DNA from: Bacteroidota bacterium
GTDB lineage: Bacteria > Bacteroidota > Ignavibacteria > UBA10030 > UBA8401
Direction: 5' to 3'
DNA: 64,000 bases
Assembly (NCBI GenBank): GCA_030679145.1
Contig: JAUXTU010000110.1
Span: forward strand, 1 to 64,000
Shown here piece by piece: positions 33,191-42,620 of this stretch (position 1 is the stretch's first letter; every line of letters begins with the position of its first letter). Both the position numbers and the translations under genes were made by a program. The notes under the pieces were generated by a model. That model searched no databases. It was not told the DNA's origin and saw only the letters and a list, made by a program, of their open reading frames with translations.

Positions 33191-34114
33191 TTACTTTGAA
33201 AGCAACCACCGTTCATAGAAATTTACAATTCGGACTTCATACTCTTTTTCCCCAACATCATGAACATCGCTGTGTTTTGCAGAAGCTACGAACCATAATT
33301 CTTTCGGTTCGTTCGCAGCAATGAATAATTCCTGGCTGTATTGATATTTGATGAAGTGATCTTCAATGCCATGAATGAAAAATATCGGAACGTGAATTTT
33401 TGAAACTGCTGAAAGCGGAGAAACTTGTCGGTGTTTGAATTGAGCTATTGCTTCGCTTCGCTTCATTGAAATGTTCCGGAGAAAATGCCACGGCAATCGC
33501 AACAATCGTTTTTGATAATCAACCGTCACCTGCCTGAGTGTTGCGAACGATGCTTCTGAAACAATTGCAGAAATTCTCGGTTCAATACTTGCTGCTTGGA
33601 GTGCAATTGCTGCTCCCATCGATGTACCGAATACGCCTATTTTTCCTATGAATATATTTTTTTCCTTGTCCAGCGAAAGCAAATAATCGATCGCTTTTTG
33701 AACATCGAATTTTTCATGGAAACCGTACGTGCAATACCGTCCGCCGCTTTCTCCATGTGCTCGTGAATCGTAAATCAACACATTGAAATGATGGTCGTGC
33801 CAGACTTTTGCGAGCAACAGTCCGCTCATTTTATTGTCCGCTACGCCATGAAGATAAATGATCGTCGCTTTTGGTTCTTCTGCGGGGATGAACCATGCAC
33901 TCAATTGTGATTCTCCGTCGCTTGCGGTGAATCGAACATCCTCAAATGTTAATCCAAGCTGCGATGGTGAAATAGGTAATCCTTTGTGTTGGTAGAATTG
34001 TTCGCCGCGTCGCCGTGGATTCAAAAGCATGATTGGACCGATGACAAACACCAATGCGGAACAGGTAATCAAAAAAGCTAGGAGGGTCAATATAATTATA
34101 AGGAGGATGCTCAT
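33191..34114 (-). CDS. membrane-anchored alpha/beta hydrolase
   Basis: 307 residues. An N-terminal membrane anchor (about 4-28) precedes a serine hydrolase domain: 'YLHGVADNK', nucleophile elbow 'GTSMGAA', acid 'GIEDHFI' and base His in 'SAKHSD'. It is similar to YqkD/BEM46-type hydrolases; the substrate is unknown. It starts 5 bases after the upstream aminotransferase-like gene, so the two are co-transcribed. Confidence 0.85.
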   Translation of the reverse strand: MSILLIIILTLLAFLITCSALVFVIGPIMLLNPRRRGEQFYQHKGLPISPSQLGLTFEDVRFTASDGESQLSAWFIPAEEPKATIIYLHGVADNKMSGLLLAKVWHDHHFNVLIYDSRAHGESGGRYCTYGFHEKFDVQKAIDYLLSLDKEKNIFIGKIGVFGTSMGAAIALQAASIEPRISAIVSEASFATLRQVTVDYQKRLLRLPWHFLRNISMKRSEAIAQFKHRQVSPLSAVSKIHVPIFFIHGIEDHFIKYQYSQELFIAANEPKELWFVASAKHSDVHDVGEKEYEVRIVNFYERWLLSK

Positions 34115-34119
34115 GGGAA

Positions 34120-35259
34120 TTAATGTATCAATTGTTTTATCGCTTCACAGACAACGCGAATATCTTCGATGGAATTATAGAAATGAGGGGAGATCCGTAT
34201 CTTTCCTTCACGCAATGAAACAATGATATTTTGTTCGTTCAATGACGTGAAAATCTTTTCAGCACTATGAATTTTCAATGTAACGATACCCGCTCGTTTT
34301 TCGTGCTCGCGGGGTGTTGCAGTATCGATTCCGTTCTGTTCGGCAAATTCAAAGATATAATCTGTCAACGAAAGCAGATGTAAATGGATATTCGGAATAC
34401 CGACATCATTCAATAGGTTGGCAGATTCTCCAAGTGCAATAATGCCCGCGTTATTCTGTGCTCCATTCTCATACCGTCGTGCAGTCTCATCAAAATCCAG
34501 CCGGTAATCAAAAAGATTGGTGAAATAATTCTTATTGCTTGTCCATCCTGCGAATTGCTGATTGATCCTAGATTGTAATTGTTCTGTAATATAAATAAAT
34601 CCAAATCCCATCATCGAGAGGAGCCATTTGTGCCCGCTGGAAGAGAGAAAATCAATTCCGGATTCTTGAACATCGATCGGTGTTGAACCAAGACCTTGAA
34701 TTGCATCAACGCAATAAATAATATTATTCCGTTTGCATAATTCTCCAATCGATTTTAGATCCGATTTGAATCCTGAAAGGAATTGGACGAAACTGATCGA
34801 CAATAATTTTGTTTTCGGGGTGATTGCCTTTTCAATATCCTCGATTCGAATTTCATCATTCACCGCTCGAACAAAATCGATCTCTACACCAAGTCGTTTC
34901 AGATTAAGGAACGGAACCACATTTGTCGGGAATTCACTGTCATTCAATAAAATTCTATCGCCGCTTTTCCAATCGATTCCATTCGCAAGAATATTCAATC
35001 CATCCGATGTATTGTTGACGAAGCCGATTCTATCCGCCGGTGCGTTGATCAATTTCCCCAACTGTAATTTTGTATTCTGACTGATCTGAACGATCTGGGG
35101 AAAATCATCTATGGAGCCTTCAGAACGATTGATGAGGTACTGCTCGACAATATTTTTCGTTCTGCTGTTCAACGGACTGATAGCTGCATGATTCAACCAG
35201 AGCTTTCCGGTGTTGAGATGAGGAAACCATGAACGATATAAGGGGAGGTTTGATATCAT
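34120..35259 (-). CDS. class V aminotransferase (cysteine desulfurase-like fold)
   Basis: 379 residues. The PLP lysine is in 'SSGHKWLLSMMG', the aspartate in 'CVDAIQGLGS', and the N-terminal 'LNHAAISPLN' is family-typical. This subgroup includes isopenicillin-N-epimerase-like and cysteine-desulfurase-like proteins; the reaction cannot be set from sequence. It is the first gene of an apparent six-gene minus-strand unit reaching to 30765. Confidence 0.85.
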   Translation of the reverse strand: MISNLPLYRSWFPHLNTGKLWLNHAAISPLNSRTKNIVEQYLINRSEGSIDDFPQIVQISQNTKLQLGKLINAPADRIGFVNNTSDGLNILANGIDWKSGDRILLNDSEFPTNVVPFLNLKRLGVEIDFVRAVNDEIRIEDIEKAITPKTKLLSISFVQFLSGFKSDLKSIGELCKRNNIIYCVDAIQGLGSTPIDVQESGIDFLSSSGHKWLLSMMGFGFIYITEQLQSRINQQFAGWTSNKNYFTNLFDYRLDFDETARRYENGAQNNAGIIALGESANLLNDVGIPNIHLHLLSLTDYIFEFAEQNGIDTATPREHEKRAGIVTLKIHSAEKIFTSLNEQNIIVSLREGKIRISPHFYNSIEDIRVVCEAIKQLIH

Positions 35260-35401
35260 AGTTCAATATAAATACTTGGAAAAGGTGAAGCAAGAACAGG
35301 AAACCCAAATGTGATATACAATAGAATCATTGAATATTTATTAATCAATCAGCTTCTTTTTTCGTATATTTCTTCACCTAATTTTATTGTTTAGAGTCTT
35401 G

Positions 35402-36505
35402 ATGAAAATTGCTTTAGTTCATGATTGGTTGACCGGAATGCGCGGCGGTGAAAAATGTTTGGAAGTTCTCTGTGAACTTTTTCCTGAAGCTCCGATCTAT
35501 ACGTTGCTCCATAATAAAGGGACAATGTCATCCGTAATCGAATCAAAAAAAATATTCACTTCATTTATCAATAACCTTCCATCTAAACAAAAACATTACA
35601 GAAAATATCTCCCCTTATTTCCATTTGCAATTGCTCAGTTTGATCTGTCAGAATATGATCTTGTGATTTCAACAAGCCATGCGGTTGCAAAGAATGTCCG
35701 TGTCCGAAACGATGCAATCCATATTTGTTATTGTTTTACACCAATGCGTTACATCTGGGATATGTATGAACAATATTTTGGGAAAGGGAAAGCAGGATTT
35801 GCTACCCGCATAGCAATGATGTTCATTGCACCGATACTGCGATGGTGGGATGTACGGACTTCATCGCGTGTTACATATTTTATCGGAATTTCCGAAGAAG
35901 TTCGCTCAAGAATTAAAAAACATTATAACCGTTCAGCAGATATGATCTATCCCCCTGTTGATACAGAACAATTTCAACTTTCTACAACATCGGAAGATTT
36001 TTATTTGATCGTCAGTGCACTTGTTCCGTACAAACGCGTCGATCTTGCCGTAAATGTATTTAATGCAAACAAAAAAAAATTGATCATTGCGGGAACCGGT
36101 CCGGAAAGTGAAAAACTAAAGTCGTTGGCAAAACCGAACATCACATTTCTTGGTTGGCAAAGTGATAAGGAACTTGCTCAATTATATGCGCAATGCACAG
36201 CGTTAATCTTTCCCGGTGAAGAAGATTTTGGTATTGTTCCTTTGGAAGCCCAAGCATCTGGAAAGCCGGTCGTTGCGTTTAGCAAAGGAGGAGCGTTGGA
36301 GACCATTGTAGATGGAAAGACAGGTGTTTTTTTCTCGGAACAAACCGTACAATCACTTCAACAAGCAGTTGAACGTCTCTCATTAATCAAATTTAATTCA
36401 AACGATATCCGTCAGCACGCGCTTGGATTTTCCCGCTCTATTTTCAAGCAGAAGATGAAGGATTATTTTGAAGGAAAAGTACGGCAACATATTCATAAAC
36501 AATAA
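35402..36505 (+). CDS. glycosyltransferase family 4 (GT-B)
   Basis: 367 residues. It has an N-terminal GT4 domain ('MKIALVHDWLTGMRGGEKCL') and a C-terminal Glycos_transf_1 domain ('LIVSALVPYKRVDLAV', 'GTGPESEKL', 'FPGEEDFGIVPLEAQASGKP') with the EX7E motif. It probably adds a sugar in exopolysaccharide or lipopolysaccharide assembly. ATG 35402 gives the family start; the TTG at 35387 is weaker. A TATATTT box lies 31 bases upstream at 35365-35371. Confidence 0.88.
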   Translation: MKIALVHDWLTGMRGGEKCLEVLCELFPEAPIYTLLHNKGTMSSVIESKKIFTSFINNLPSKQKHYRKYLPLFPFAIAQFDLSEYDLVISTSHAVAKNVRVRNDAIHICYCFTPMRYIWDMYEQYFGKGKAGFATRIAMMFIAPILRWWDVRTSSRVTYFIGISEEVRSRIKKHYNRSADMIYPPVDTEQFQLSTTSEDFYLIVSALVPYKRVDLAVNVFNANKKKLIIAGTGPESEKLKSLAKPNITFLGWQSDKELAQLYAQCTALIFPGEEDFGIVPLEAQASGKPVVAFSKGGALETIVDGKTGVFFSEQTVQSLQQAVERLSLIKFNSNDIRQHALGFSRSIFKQKMKDYFEGKVRQHIHKQ

Positions 36506-36608
36506 CTTGCCGTTATCCTCCTTGTAAAATTTCGTTGCATCTTTTCCTCTTTTTTCCTAAATTTATAATCCAATTTAGTATCAAGTCACACGCTTTGCAG
36601 GAGTGCGA

Positions 36609-37505
36609 ATGCCATCTGAACGGAACCATCACGCATCAAAAAAAAATGCGTTTGAAATAGTGGTGATTCCGCAAGGGGATACCGGTTCAACCTCTTCCTT
36701 CAAAGCCTCTGTATTGACGATAGCACTGGTGTGCATAGGAATTGTAATGGTGGTCGCAACGCTGACGGTAGCGTCGATCATTTATACACCGGTTAGCTTG
36801 CTCCTTCCGATGTCTGAAGAACAATTGCAGAAGCGTTTTGGCTCTGAATTATTTGAAATGCAAAAAAGTTTGAACAAGATTTCAAATGAGGTCATTGTTC
36901 TTCGTGAGTACAATAATAAATTACGAAAAGCATTAGGTCAAAAAGAAATACCGAGTGATAGTAATTTTATGATCATATCTGCAACAACGCCTTCCTGGGT
37001 TGAAGATCAGGATCGTGCAATTGCTGAAACTCAAGACAAATATGAGTCTGTAAAAGAAAAACCGGCAGAACATACGATTGTCTATCGGAACGTTAATTCT
37101 ATAAAAGAAGAAGTAACATTCCGTGCAGAATTTCCAATCATTGTACCGGCTGTTGGATATGTTTCACGGCGGTTTGAATCAGAGCGGGGACATTACGGAA
37201 TTGATTACGCGGGTAAAATTGGATCGTTGATTATTGCAGCAACTGATGGATATGTGGTGTTTGCAGGATTCACGTCGGAAGATGGATACACGATCATGCT
37301 TTCTCATGGCGGTGGATTTTTGACAACCTATAAACATAATCAAAGTTTGTTGAAATCGGTCGGTGAGTTTGTAAAACGAGGAGAACCAATAGCGTTGCTG
37401 GGAAATTCGGGGCGAACAAGTTTTGGTCCCCACTTACATTTTGAAGTATGGAACAACGGTAAAGCACAAAATCCAAATGATTATCTGATTGCGAGCGAAC
37501 TATAA
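36609..37505 (+). CDS. M23-family peptidoglycan endopeptidase (membrane anchored)
   Basis: 298 residues: a cytoplasmic tail, a membrane helix (about 30-58), a coiled coil (about 70-110) and a C-terminal M23 domain with zinc ligands in 'HYGIDYAG' and 'HLHFEVWNNG'. It cuts peptide cross-links of the wall during growth or shape control. ATG 36609 follows AGGAG by 6 bases; the GTG at 36603 overlaps the ribosome site and is rejected. The stop overlaps the bactofilin ATG by one base (TAATG). Confidence 0.9.
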   Translation: MPSERNHHASKKNAFEIVVIPQGDTGSTSSFKASVLTIALVCIGIVMVVATLTVASIIYTPVSLLLPMSEEQLQKRFGSELFEMQKSLNKISNEVIVLREYNNKLRKALGQKEIPSDSNFMIISATTPSWVEDQDRAIAETQDKYESVKEKPAEHTIVYRNVNSIKEEVTFRAEFPIIVPAVGYVSRRFESERGHYGIDYAGKIGSLIIAATDGYVVFAGFTSEDGYTIMLSHGGGFLTTYKHNQSLLKSVGEFVKRGEPIALLGNSGRTSFGPHLHFEVWNNGKAQNPNDYLIASEL

Positions 37506-37864
37506 TGGCAGACAATAGCACGATAAAAAATTTGAACCTCATCGGTACAGGAACAACCGTAGAAGGGAAAATTCGAACGCAAGGAAGTATTCGGATTGAT
37601 GGCAAAGTGACGGGAGAAGTTCATGCTGCAGAAAATTTTGCGATAGGTTTATCGGGAGAAATTGAAGGATCGGTTACTGGAAGGAATGTAACGGTTGGAG
37701 GAAAAGTGAAAGGGAACATCACTTCGGTTGAAAAGCTAGTGATGGAAAGTAAATCAGTTGTGCGCGGCGATGTAAAAGCAGCAAAATTAGTGATCGATGA
37801 AGGTGCGGTATTTGATGGTCGGGTAACAATGACCGAAAATCGTCCGACAGGACAAAATTATTAA
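37505..37864 (+). CDS. bactofilin
   Basis: 119 residues, almost all bactofilin (polymer-forming) beta-helix: 'GTTVEGKIRTQGSIRIDGKV', then 'GEIEGSVTGRNVTVGGKV' and further 6-residue rungs. Bactofilins assemble nucleotide-free filaments on the inner membrane and recruit wall hydrolases. Overlap with an M23 peptidase gene repeats the pairing known for CcmA/Csd1 and related systems, so the two probably act together. Confidence 0.93.
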   Translation: MADNSTIKNLNLIGTGTTVEGKIRTQGSIRIDGKVTGEVHAAENFAIGLSGEIEGSVTGRNVTVGGKVKGNITSVEKLVMESKSVVRGDVKAAKLVIDEGAVFDGRVTMTENRPTGQNY

Positions 37865-37882
37865 TGACTGTGGATCTCTTCA

Positions 37883-38137
37883 ATGAAGAATGAAGAGAAC
37901 GATCAAAAAGGTGTAATGCTGAGTATTGCACCCTATTTAACGCTTGGTGCGCAGTTGGCGGCTACCGTTGTGGCGTTCTTCTTCATTGGAAAATTCGCCG
38001 ATGAATATTTTGGAACGAAGCCCTGGTTGATGATCGTGTTGATCTTGGTTGGTGTGGTTGGCGGAATGATAAAATTCTTTCGAACTGTCATCGAGTTAGG
38101 TAAAAAGGAAGATGATGAGCGAAGCGGTAAAATTTAG
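37883..38137 (+). CDS. atpZ: AtpZ/AtpI-family ATP synthase assembly protein
   Basis: 84 residues with two membrane helices (about 15-38, 46-66) and the family pattern 'GKFADEYFGTKPWLMIVLIL'. These proteins assist c-ring assembly or Mg2+ transport in ATP synthase operons. It is the first gene of the atp operon, 18 bases after the bactofilin stop. Its 3' end overlaps the next frame by 26 bases. Confidence 0.85.
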   Translation: MKNEENDQKGVMLSIAPYLTLGAQLAATVVAFFFIGKFADEYFGTKPWLMIVLILVGVVGGMIKFFRTVIELGKKEDDERSGKI

Positions 38138-38519
38138 CATGAAATTTCCGAAGCAGATTTTTCTAACGCTTATTGTTATTGGAGTGTCGTCGTTTTATCC
38201 GCTTTCTCGATTTGCGAACCAGGAAATTATCAGCGGCGTTATTGCGGGGATCGTGTTAAGCGTTGTAAATGTGTTGATGGGATATGTTGCGATAGAATAT
38301 TCGTTCAACAAATCGTACACATTGTTTATACAAGTAGTATTGGGTGGAGTTGGAATCCGATTGTTTGTTATGGTAGGAATACTGTTGCTGTTGATCGGAG
38401 TATTTAAGTTTCATTCTATTGCACTAGTTGGTTCTTTGTTCGGAATGTATTCGATCTTTTTGGTTTTAGAAGTTCTCTATATACACAATAAGTGGCAGCA
38501 TAAAATTCAGAATTCATAA
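38112..38519 (+). CDS. AtpI-like four-helix membrane protein
   Basis: 135 residues with four membrane helices. Position and topology match the subunit-I-like proteins that precede atpB. The start may be ATG 38112 or 38115 (26-base overlap with atpZ) or ATG 38139 just after the atpZ stop, which begins 'MKFPKQIFLTL'. Confidence 0.7.
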   Translation: MMSEAVKFSMKFPKQIFLTLIVIGVSSFYPLSRFANQEIISGVIAGIVLSVVNVLMGYVAIEYSFNKSYTLFIQVVLGGVGIRLFVMVGILLLLIGVFKFHSIALVGSLFGMYSIFLVLEVLYIHNKWQHKIQNS

Positions 38520-38541
38520 ACAGTAAATTCACAGGGTAATC

Positions 38542-39462
38542 GTGTTTTCTTGGATAGTATTTTCAGATAAAAATGTTGGACATACAGCGGTCGATACCAC
38601 TCATGCTGTTGTTGATACTGTTACTCAAGTCGGGGCAGAACATGGCGGCAAGGAAAATCTTTTCACGCAGCTGCTTCATCATATCTACGATGGACCCGAA
38701 CTCGAACTTCCGTTTCTCGGACATGTACATCTTCCACATTTCGAATTGCTCGGCATTAATATGTCGATCACCAAGCATGTTGTTTTTTTATGGTTTGCTG
38801 CAATAATTTTGGTCGTCGCACTTTCCATTGTTGCACGAAAAAATCTGAAAAACAAAGTACCAAGAGGTTTTGGAAACCTTGTTGAAGTGTTCGTCATGTT
38901 TGTCCGCGATGAGATTGTTATTCCAAATATGGGCAAACGCGGATTGAAATATCTTCCATACTTATTGACAAATTTCTTTTTTATTCTTGTGATGAATCTG
39001 CTTGGCTTGTTTCCGTACGGAGCATCGGCAACGGCCAATGTCAGCGTGACAGCAGGATTAGCAATTATCGCATTTTTGATGATCCAAATTTCCGCAATTC
39101 GAGCACAAGGTTTCGGACATTATCTTGCGCATTTGACTGGCGGCGTTCACTGGGCGCTCTGGCCGATCATGATCCCGATTGAAGTGCTTGGGTTGTTCAC
39201 AAAACCATTCGCGCTTTGTATCCGTTTGTTTGCAAACATGACTGGCGGTCATATCGTTATTCTTGCGCTGATTGGATTGATCTTTGTTTTTCAAACAATC
39301 GCGGTTGCACTAATCTCTGTTGCGTTCGCACTTGGAATATATATGCTGGAATTGTTTGTCGCATTCCTGCAAGCATATATCTTTACAATGTTAACCTCGT
39401 TGTTTATGGGATTAGGAATGCAAACAGAAAGTCACGGAAGCGAACATGGTCACGGACATTAA
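38542..39462 (+). CDS. atpB: F0F1 ATP synthase subunit a
   Basis: 306 residues. The essential half-channel arginine is R228 in 'CIRLFANMTGGHIV', with five to six membrane helices and a long N-terminal extension (about 1-75) that includes a His-rich segment. The C-terminal 'ESHGSEHGHGH' tail is also His-rich. Start GTG, with AGGG upstream. Confidence 0.95.
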   Translation: MFSWIVFSDKNVGHTAVDTTHAVVDTVTQVGAEHGGKENLFTQLLHHIYDGPELELPFLGHVHLPHFELLGINMSITKHVVFLWFAAIILVVALSIVARKNLKNKVPRGFGNLVEVFVMFVRDEIVIPNMGKRGLKYLPYLLTNFFFILVMNLLGLFPYGASATANVSVTAGLAIIAFLMIQISAIRAQGFGHYLAHLTGGVHWALWPIMIPIEVLGLFTKPFALCIRLFANMTGGHIVILALIGLIFVFQTIAVALISVAFALGIYMLELFVAFLQAYIFTMLTSLFMGLGMQTESHGSEHGHGH

Positions 39463-39526
39463 TTCAATTTTAATTTTCAATTAAACACATAAATACAAAA
39501 CAAAACATCTAACAGGAGAAACAATA

Positions 39527-39754
39527 ATGGAATCACTCGGTCTTGGATACTTAGCAGCAGGAATCGGCGCAGGAATTTCGATCATTGGAGCAGGTATTGG
39601 AATCGGTAAACTTGCAGCAGCAGCAATGGAAGCAAGCGGTCGTCAGCCTGAAGTTGCCGGTCAAGTTCGTACATCAATGCTGATTGCAGCAGCGCTCATC
39701 GAAGGTGCTACATTCTTCGCATTGGCTATCTGCATCATTCTTGCCACGAAGTAA
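39527..39754 (+). CDS. atpE: F0F1 ATP synthase subunit c
   Basis: 75 residues forming a two-helix hairpin. The ion-binding carboxylate is E59 in 'ALIEGATFF'; the N-helix is Gly-rich ('GAGISIIGAGIGIG') and the loop is 'RQPE'. The residue after E59 is Gly and no Gln is seen in the N-helix site, so a proton-type ring is more likely than a sodium one. AGGAG precedes the ATG, and a strong hairpin follows the gene. Confidence 0.95.
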   Translation: MESLGLGYLAAGIGAGISIIGAGIGIGKLAAAAMEASGRQPEVAGQVRTSMLIAAALIEGATFFALAICIILATK

Positions 39755-39763
39755 TCATTTACA

Positions 39764-39793
39764 ATAGGACGGGAACATCACATCCCGTCCTAT
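39764..39793 (+). promoter_or_regulatory. intercistronic hairpin between atpE and atpF
   Basis: A perfect 11-base stem (ataggacggga/tcccgtcctat) with an 8-base loop lies 10 bases after the atpE stop and is not followed by a T-run. It could stabilise the upstream mRNA 3' end or attenuate read-through, either of which would raise c-subunit output relative to the rest of the operon. Confidence 0.6.
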
Positions 39794-39817
39794 CAATAAC
39801 GAACTACGAGAGAAATT

Positions 39818-40303
39818 ATGTTAGATATAAATCCCGGTTTAATTATTTGGACGATCATCACGTTTGCATTGTTGGTGGTAGTTCTCGGAAAATTTGCATG
39901 GAAGCCGCTGCTTCAAGCGCTGCAATCCCGCGAGCAGGAAATTGCTGATTCATTGAAAAAAGCAGAAGAAGCAAAAAAAGATGCTGAACGGATGATGCAA
40001 GAGAATAAGATTGCAATGGAACAAGCGAGCACTGAAACCGCCCGATTGATAGCAGAGGGACGTGCGATGGCAGAACAGTTGAAGAACGACATTGTAGCAA
40101 AAGCGAACGAGAGCGCAAAGAAAATGCTCGATCAGGCAAAAGATGAAATTTCGAGAGAAAAAGATTCTGCAATGGCGCAGCTCCGTTCTGAAGTTGCCGA
40201 GCTTTCGATCAGCGTCGCCGAGAAAATTCTTGATGAATCGCTCGACAACGCAAAACAGAAAAAGATGGTTGATAACGTACTTCAACAATTACAAAAGAAC
40301 TAA
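39818..40303 (+). CDS. atpF: F0F1 ATP synthase subunit b
   Basis: 161 residues: one N-terminal membrane helix (about 7-26) and a long charged helical stalk rich in Glu, Lys and Ala. 'FAWKPLLQALQSRE' after the helix is typical. The stop overlaps atpH by one base (TAATG). Confidence 0.93.
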   Translation: MLDINPGLIIWTIITFALLVVVLGKFAWKPLLQALQSREQEIADSLKKAEEAKKDAERMMQENKIAMEQASTETARLIAEGRAMAEQLKNDIVAKANESAKKMLDQAKDEISREKDSAMAQLRSEVAELSISVAEKILDESLDNAKQKKMVDNVLQQLQKN

Positions 40304-40854
40304 TGAGCAATTTACGAGTAGCAACCCGATACGCCTCCGCATTGATGGAGTTGACTAACGAACAAAAGAAATCCGATGCGATTGCTGAGGATCTGTTGAC
40401 TGTGAAGAATGCCATCGACTCTTCGCGTGAATTACGCAATGTTCTTGCAAGCCCAATTGTGGTGAAGGATAAAAAACAAGCGATCATTCGCGATGTGTTC
40501 AAGAAAAAGATCAGCGAAGTTGTTATGGGGTATCTTTTAGAGATTGTTGATAAACGACGTGAAAATGTTCTTGGCGAGACTCTTGCGCAATATTTTGTTT
40601 TGCGTGACGAACAGTTGGGAATTGTGCGGGTGAGCGTAAAAACCACTGTTGAGTTCTCACCGAAACAAGAAAAAGACCTGGTAAAACAACTGGAAGCGAT
40701 GACGAAGAAAAAAGTTGAGATCGCATTCAGTCTTGATAAAACTATTAAAGGCGGATTTGTTGCGCGAGTCGGCGATACGGTGCTTGATGGAAGCATAAAA
40801 CGCCAATTGGAAATTTTAAAAATAAAATTAAAACAAGGTTCGTTTAATAATTGA
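40303..40854 (+). CDS. atpH: F0F1 ATP synthase subunit delta
   Basis: 183 residues of the OSCP/delta family: 'VATRYASALMEL' at the start, 'LGETLAQYFVLRDEQLGIVRV' in the middle and 'GGFVARVGDTVLDGSIKRQL' near the end. It links the F1 head to the b stalk. Confidence 0.93.
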   Translation: MSNLRVATRYASALMELTNEQKKSDAIAEDLLTVKNAIDSSRELRNVLASPIVVKDKKQAIIRDVFKKKISEVVMGYLLEIVDKRRENVLGETLAQYFVLRDEQLGIVRVSVKTTVEFSPKQEKDLVKQLEAMTKKKVEIAFSLDKTIKGGFVARVGDTVLDGSIKRQLEILKIKLKQGSFNN

Positions 40855-40869
40855 TAAGGAACAACAATA

Positions 40870-42417
40870 ATGGCTGAAGTTCGACCTGATGAAATAACTG
40901 CGATACTCCGCAAACAATTAGCCGGATACGAAAAAGAAGTTGATGTGTATGATGTCGGTACTGTTCTCCAAGTTGGTGATGGTATTGCTCGTGTCTACGG
41001 TCTTTCAAAATGTATGGCCGGTGAACTTATTGAGTTTCCCGGTGAAGTATTTGGAATGGTGCTTAACCTTGAAGAAGATAACGTTGGTTGTATTTTGTTT
41101 GGTGACGACACAAAAATTAAAGAAGGTGATACAGTAAAACGCACCAACCGTGTTGCATCAATGCCTGTGGGCGATGCAATGCTTGGTCGTGTTGTTAATC
41201 CGCTCGGTCAGCCGATTGACGGACGCGGTCCGATCAAAACAGATAAATTCTCACCGCTCGAACGCAAAGCGCTTGGTGTTATTCAGCGTGCACCGGTAAA
41301 GGTAGCATTGCAAACCGGATTGAAATCCGTTGATGGAATGATTCCGATTGGTCGCGGTCAACGTCAGTTGATCATTGGTGACCGTCAAACAGGAAAGACG
41401 GCTGTTGCGCTTGATGCAATTATCAATCAACGATATACGCATACTGAAGAAGCGAAGAAGCAAGGTGTGAAACCGGTATATTGTATCTATGTTGCTGTCG
41501 GACAAAAAGGTTCAACAGTTGCGCAAGTTGTAGGAAAATTGGAAGAAGAAGGAGCAATGGCTTATACAACGGTTATCGCTGCGAATGCAAGCGACCCGGC
41601 ACCGATGCAGTTCGTTGCTCCGTATTCCGGTGCAACGCTCGGAGAATTTTTCCGTGATAACGGACGAGATGCTTTAGTGGTGTATGATGATCTTTCAAAA
41701 CAAGCGGCATCGTATCGCCAGGTTTCGTTGTTACTTCGCCGACCGCCAGGACGTGAAGCATATCCCGGCGACGTATTCTATCTTCACTCACGATTGCTTG
41801 AACGTGCATCGAAATTGAGCGATGAAGAGGGTGGTGGAAGTTTAACAGCGCTGCCGATCATTGAAACACAAGCAGGCGACGTATCTGCATATATCCCGAC
41901 AAACGTTATCTCTATTACAGACGGCCAGATCTATCTTGAACCGAACTTGTTTAACGCGGGCGTTCGTCCTGCAATCAACGTAGGTATTTCGGTATCACGT
42001 GTGGGCGGTAATGCTCAGATCAAAGCAATGAAAAAAGTTGCCGGACGTCTTCGTCTTGAACTAGCACAATATCGTGAGCTTGAAGCATTCGCAAAATTTG
42101 GTTCCGATCTTGACAAGTCAACACAGCAACAGTTACGACGCGGTGCGCGTCTTGTGGAATTGTTGAAACAGGGACAGTATGTTCCGCTTACTGTTGAGAA
42201 ACAAGTGGTGATGATCTATCTCGGAACCAACGGCTTATTGGATGAACTGCCGGTTGATAGAATTCAGCAATTTGAAAAAGAATTTTTAGAAATGTTTGAA
42301 ATGAAGCACAAAGCAATATTATCTTCAATCGCTGAGAAAAAAGATCTTACGGACGATGTTGCAAAACAAATTCAGTCTATAGCAAAAGAATTCATTTCAA
42401 CGTTTAAAGCGGGGTAG
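40870..42417 (+). CDS. atpA: F0F1 ATP synthase subunit alpha
   Basis: 515 residues. Walker A 'GDRQTGKTA' (about 170-178), '[11 protein letters not shown]', the arginine finger region '[11 protein letters not shown]' and '[20 protein letters not shown]' are all present. It forms the non-catalytic part of F1. It is followed by 2 bases and then by a toxin-antitoxin pair in place of atpG. Confidence 0.97.
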   Translation: MAEVRPDEITAILRKQLAGYEKEVDVYDVGTVLQVGDGIARVYGLSKCMAGELIEFPGEVFGMVLNLEEDNVGCILFGDDTKIKEGDTVKRTNRVASMPVGDAMLGRVVNPLGQPIDGRGPIKTDKFSPLERKALGVIQRAPVKVALQTGLKSVDGMIPIGRGQRQLIIGDRQTGKTAVALDAIINQRYTHTEEAKKQGVKPVYCIYVAVGQKGSTVAQVVGKLEEEGAMAYTTVIAANASDPAPMQFVAPYSGATLGEFFRDNGRDALVVYDDLSKQAASYRQVSLLLRRPPGREAYPGDVFYLHSRLLERASKLSDEEGGGSLTALPIIETQAGDVSAYIPTNVISITDGQIYLEPNLFNAGVRPAINVGISVSRVGGNAQIKAMKKVAGRLRLELAQYRELEAFAKFGSDLDKSTQQQLRRGARLVELLKQGQYVPLTVEKQVVMIYLGTNGLLDELPVDRIQQFEKEFLEMFEMKHKAILSSIAEKKDLTDDVAKQIQSIAKEFISTFKAG

Positions 42418-42419
42418 TT

Positions 42420-42620
42420 ATGGCGACTGCCGTTAACGATATTATAGAAATGTATCGCTCCTTAAGCAAAGAAGAACGTCAGGCTGTAAACCAAAAATTA
42501 CTTGAAGATCAGGAATTTTTGGAGGATGCGAGAGATATTCAATTGATTCGTGAAAGAGAAAATGAGCCACGACGGTCATTTCATAGTTTTATTGCTGAAG
42601 ATAAAGTTAATCTGCAATGA
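42420..42620 (+). CDS. RelB-like antitoxin embedded in the ATP synthase operon
   Basis: 66 residues, acidic and helical ('LSKEERQAVNQKLLEDQEFL'), of the small antitoxin type that precedes RelE. It begins 2 bases after the atpA stop, and its ATGA overlaps the toxin start. GGGG at the end of atpA may serve as its ribosome site. It shares low GC with the toxin (about 30% in one hand-counted line). Confidence 0.72.
   Translation: MATAVNDIIEMYRSLSKEERQAVNQKLLEDQEFLEDARDIQLIRERENEPRRSFHSFIAEDKVNLQ

Noticed and set aside
39527-39754. Sodium-type c-ring
   Set aside because: The residue after E59 is Gly and no Gln ligand is visible in the first helix, so the sodium signature is not met.
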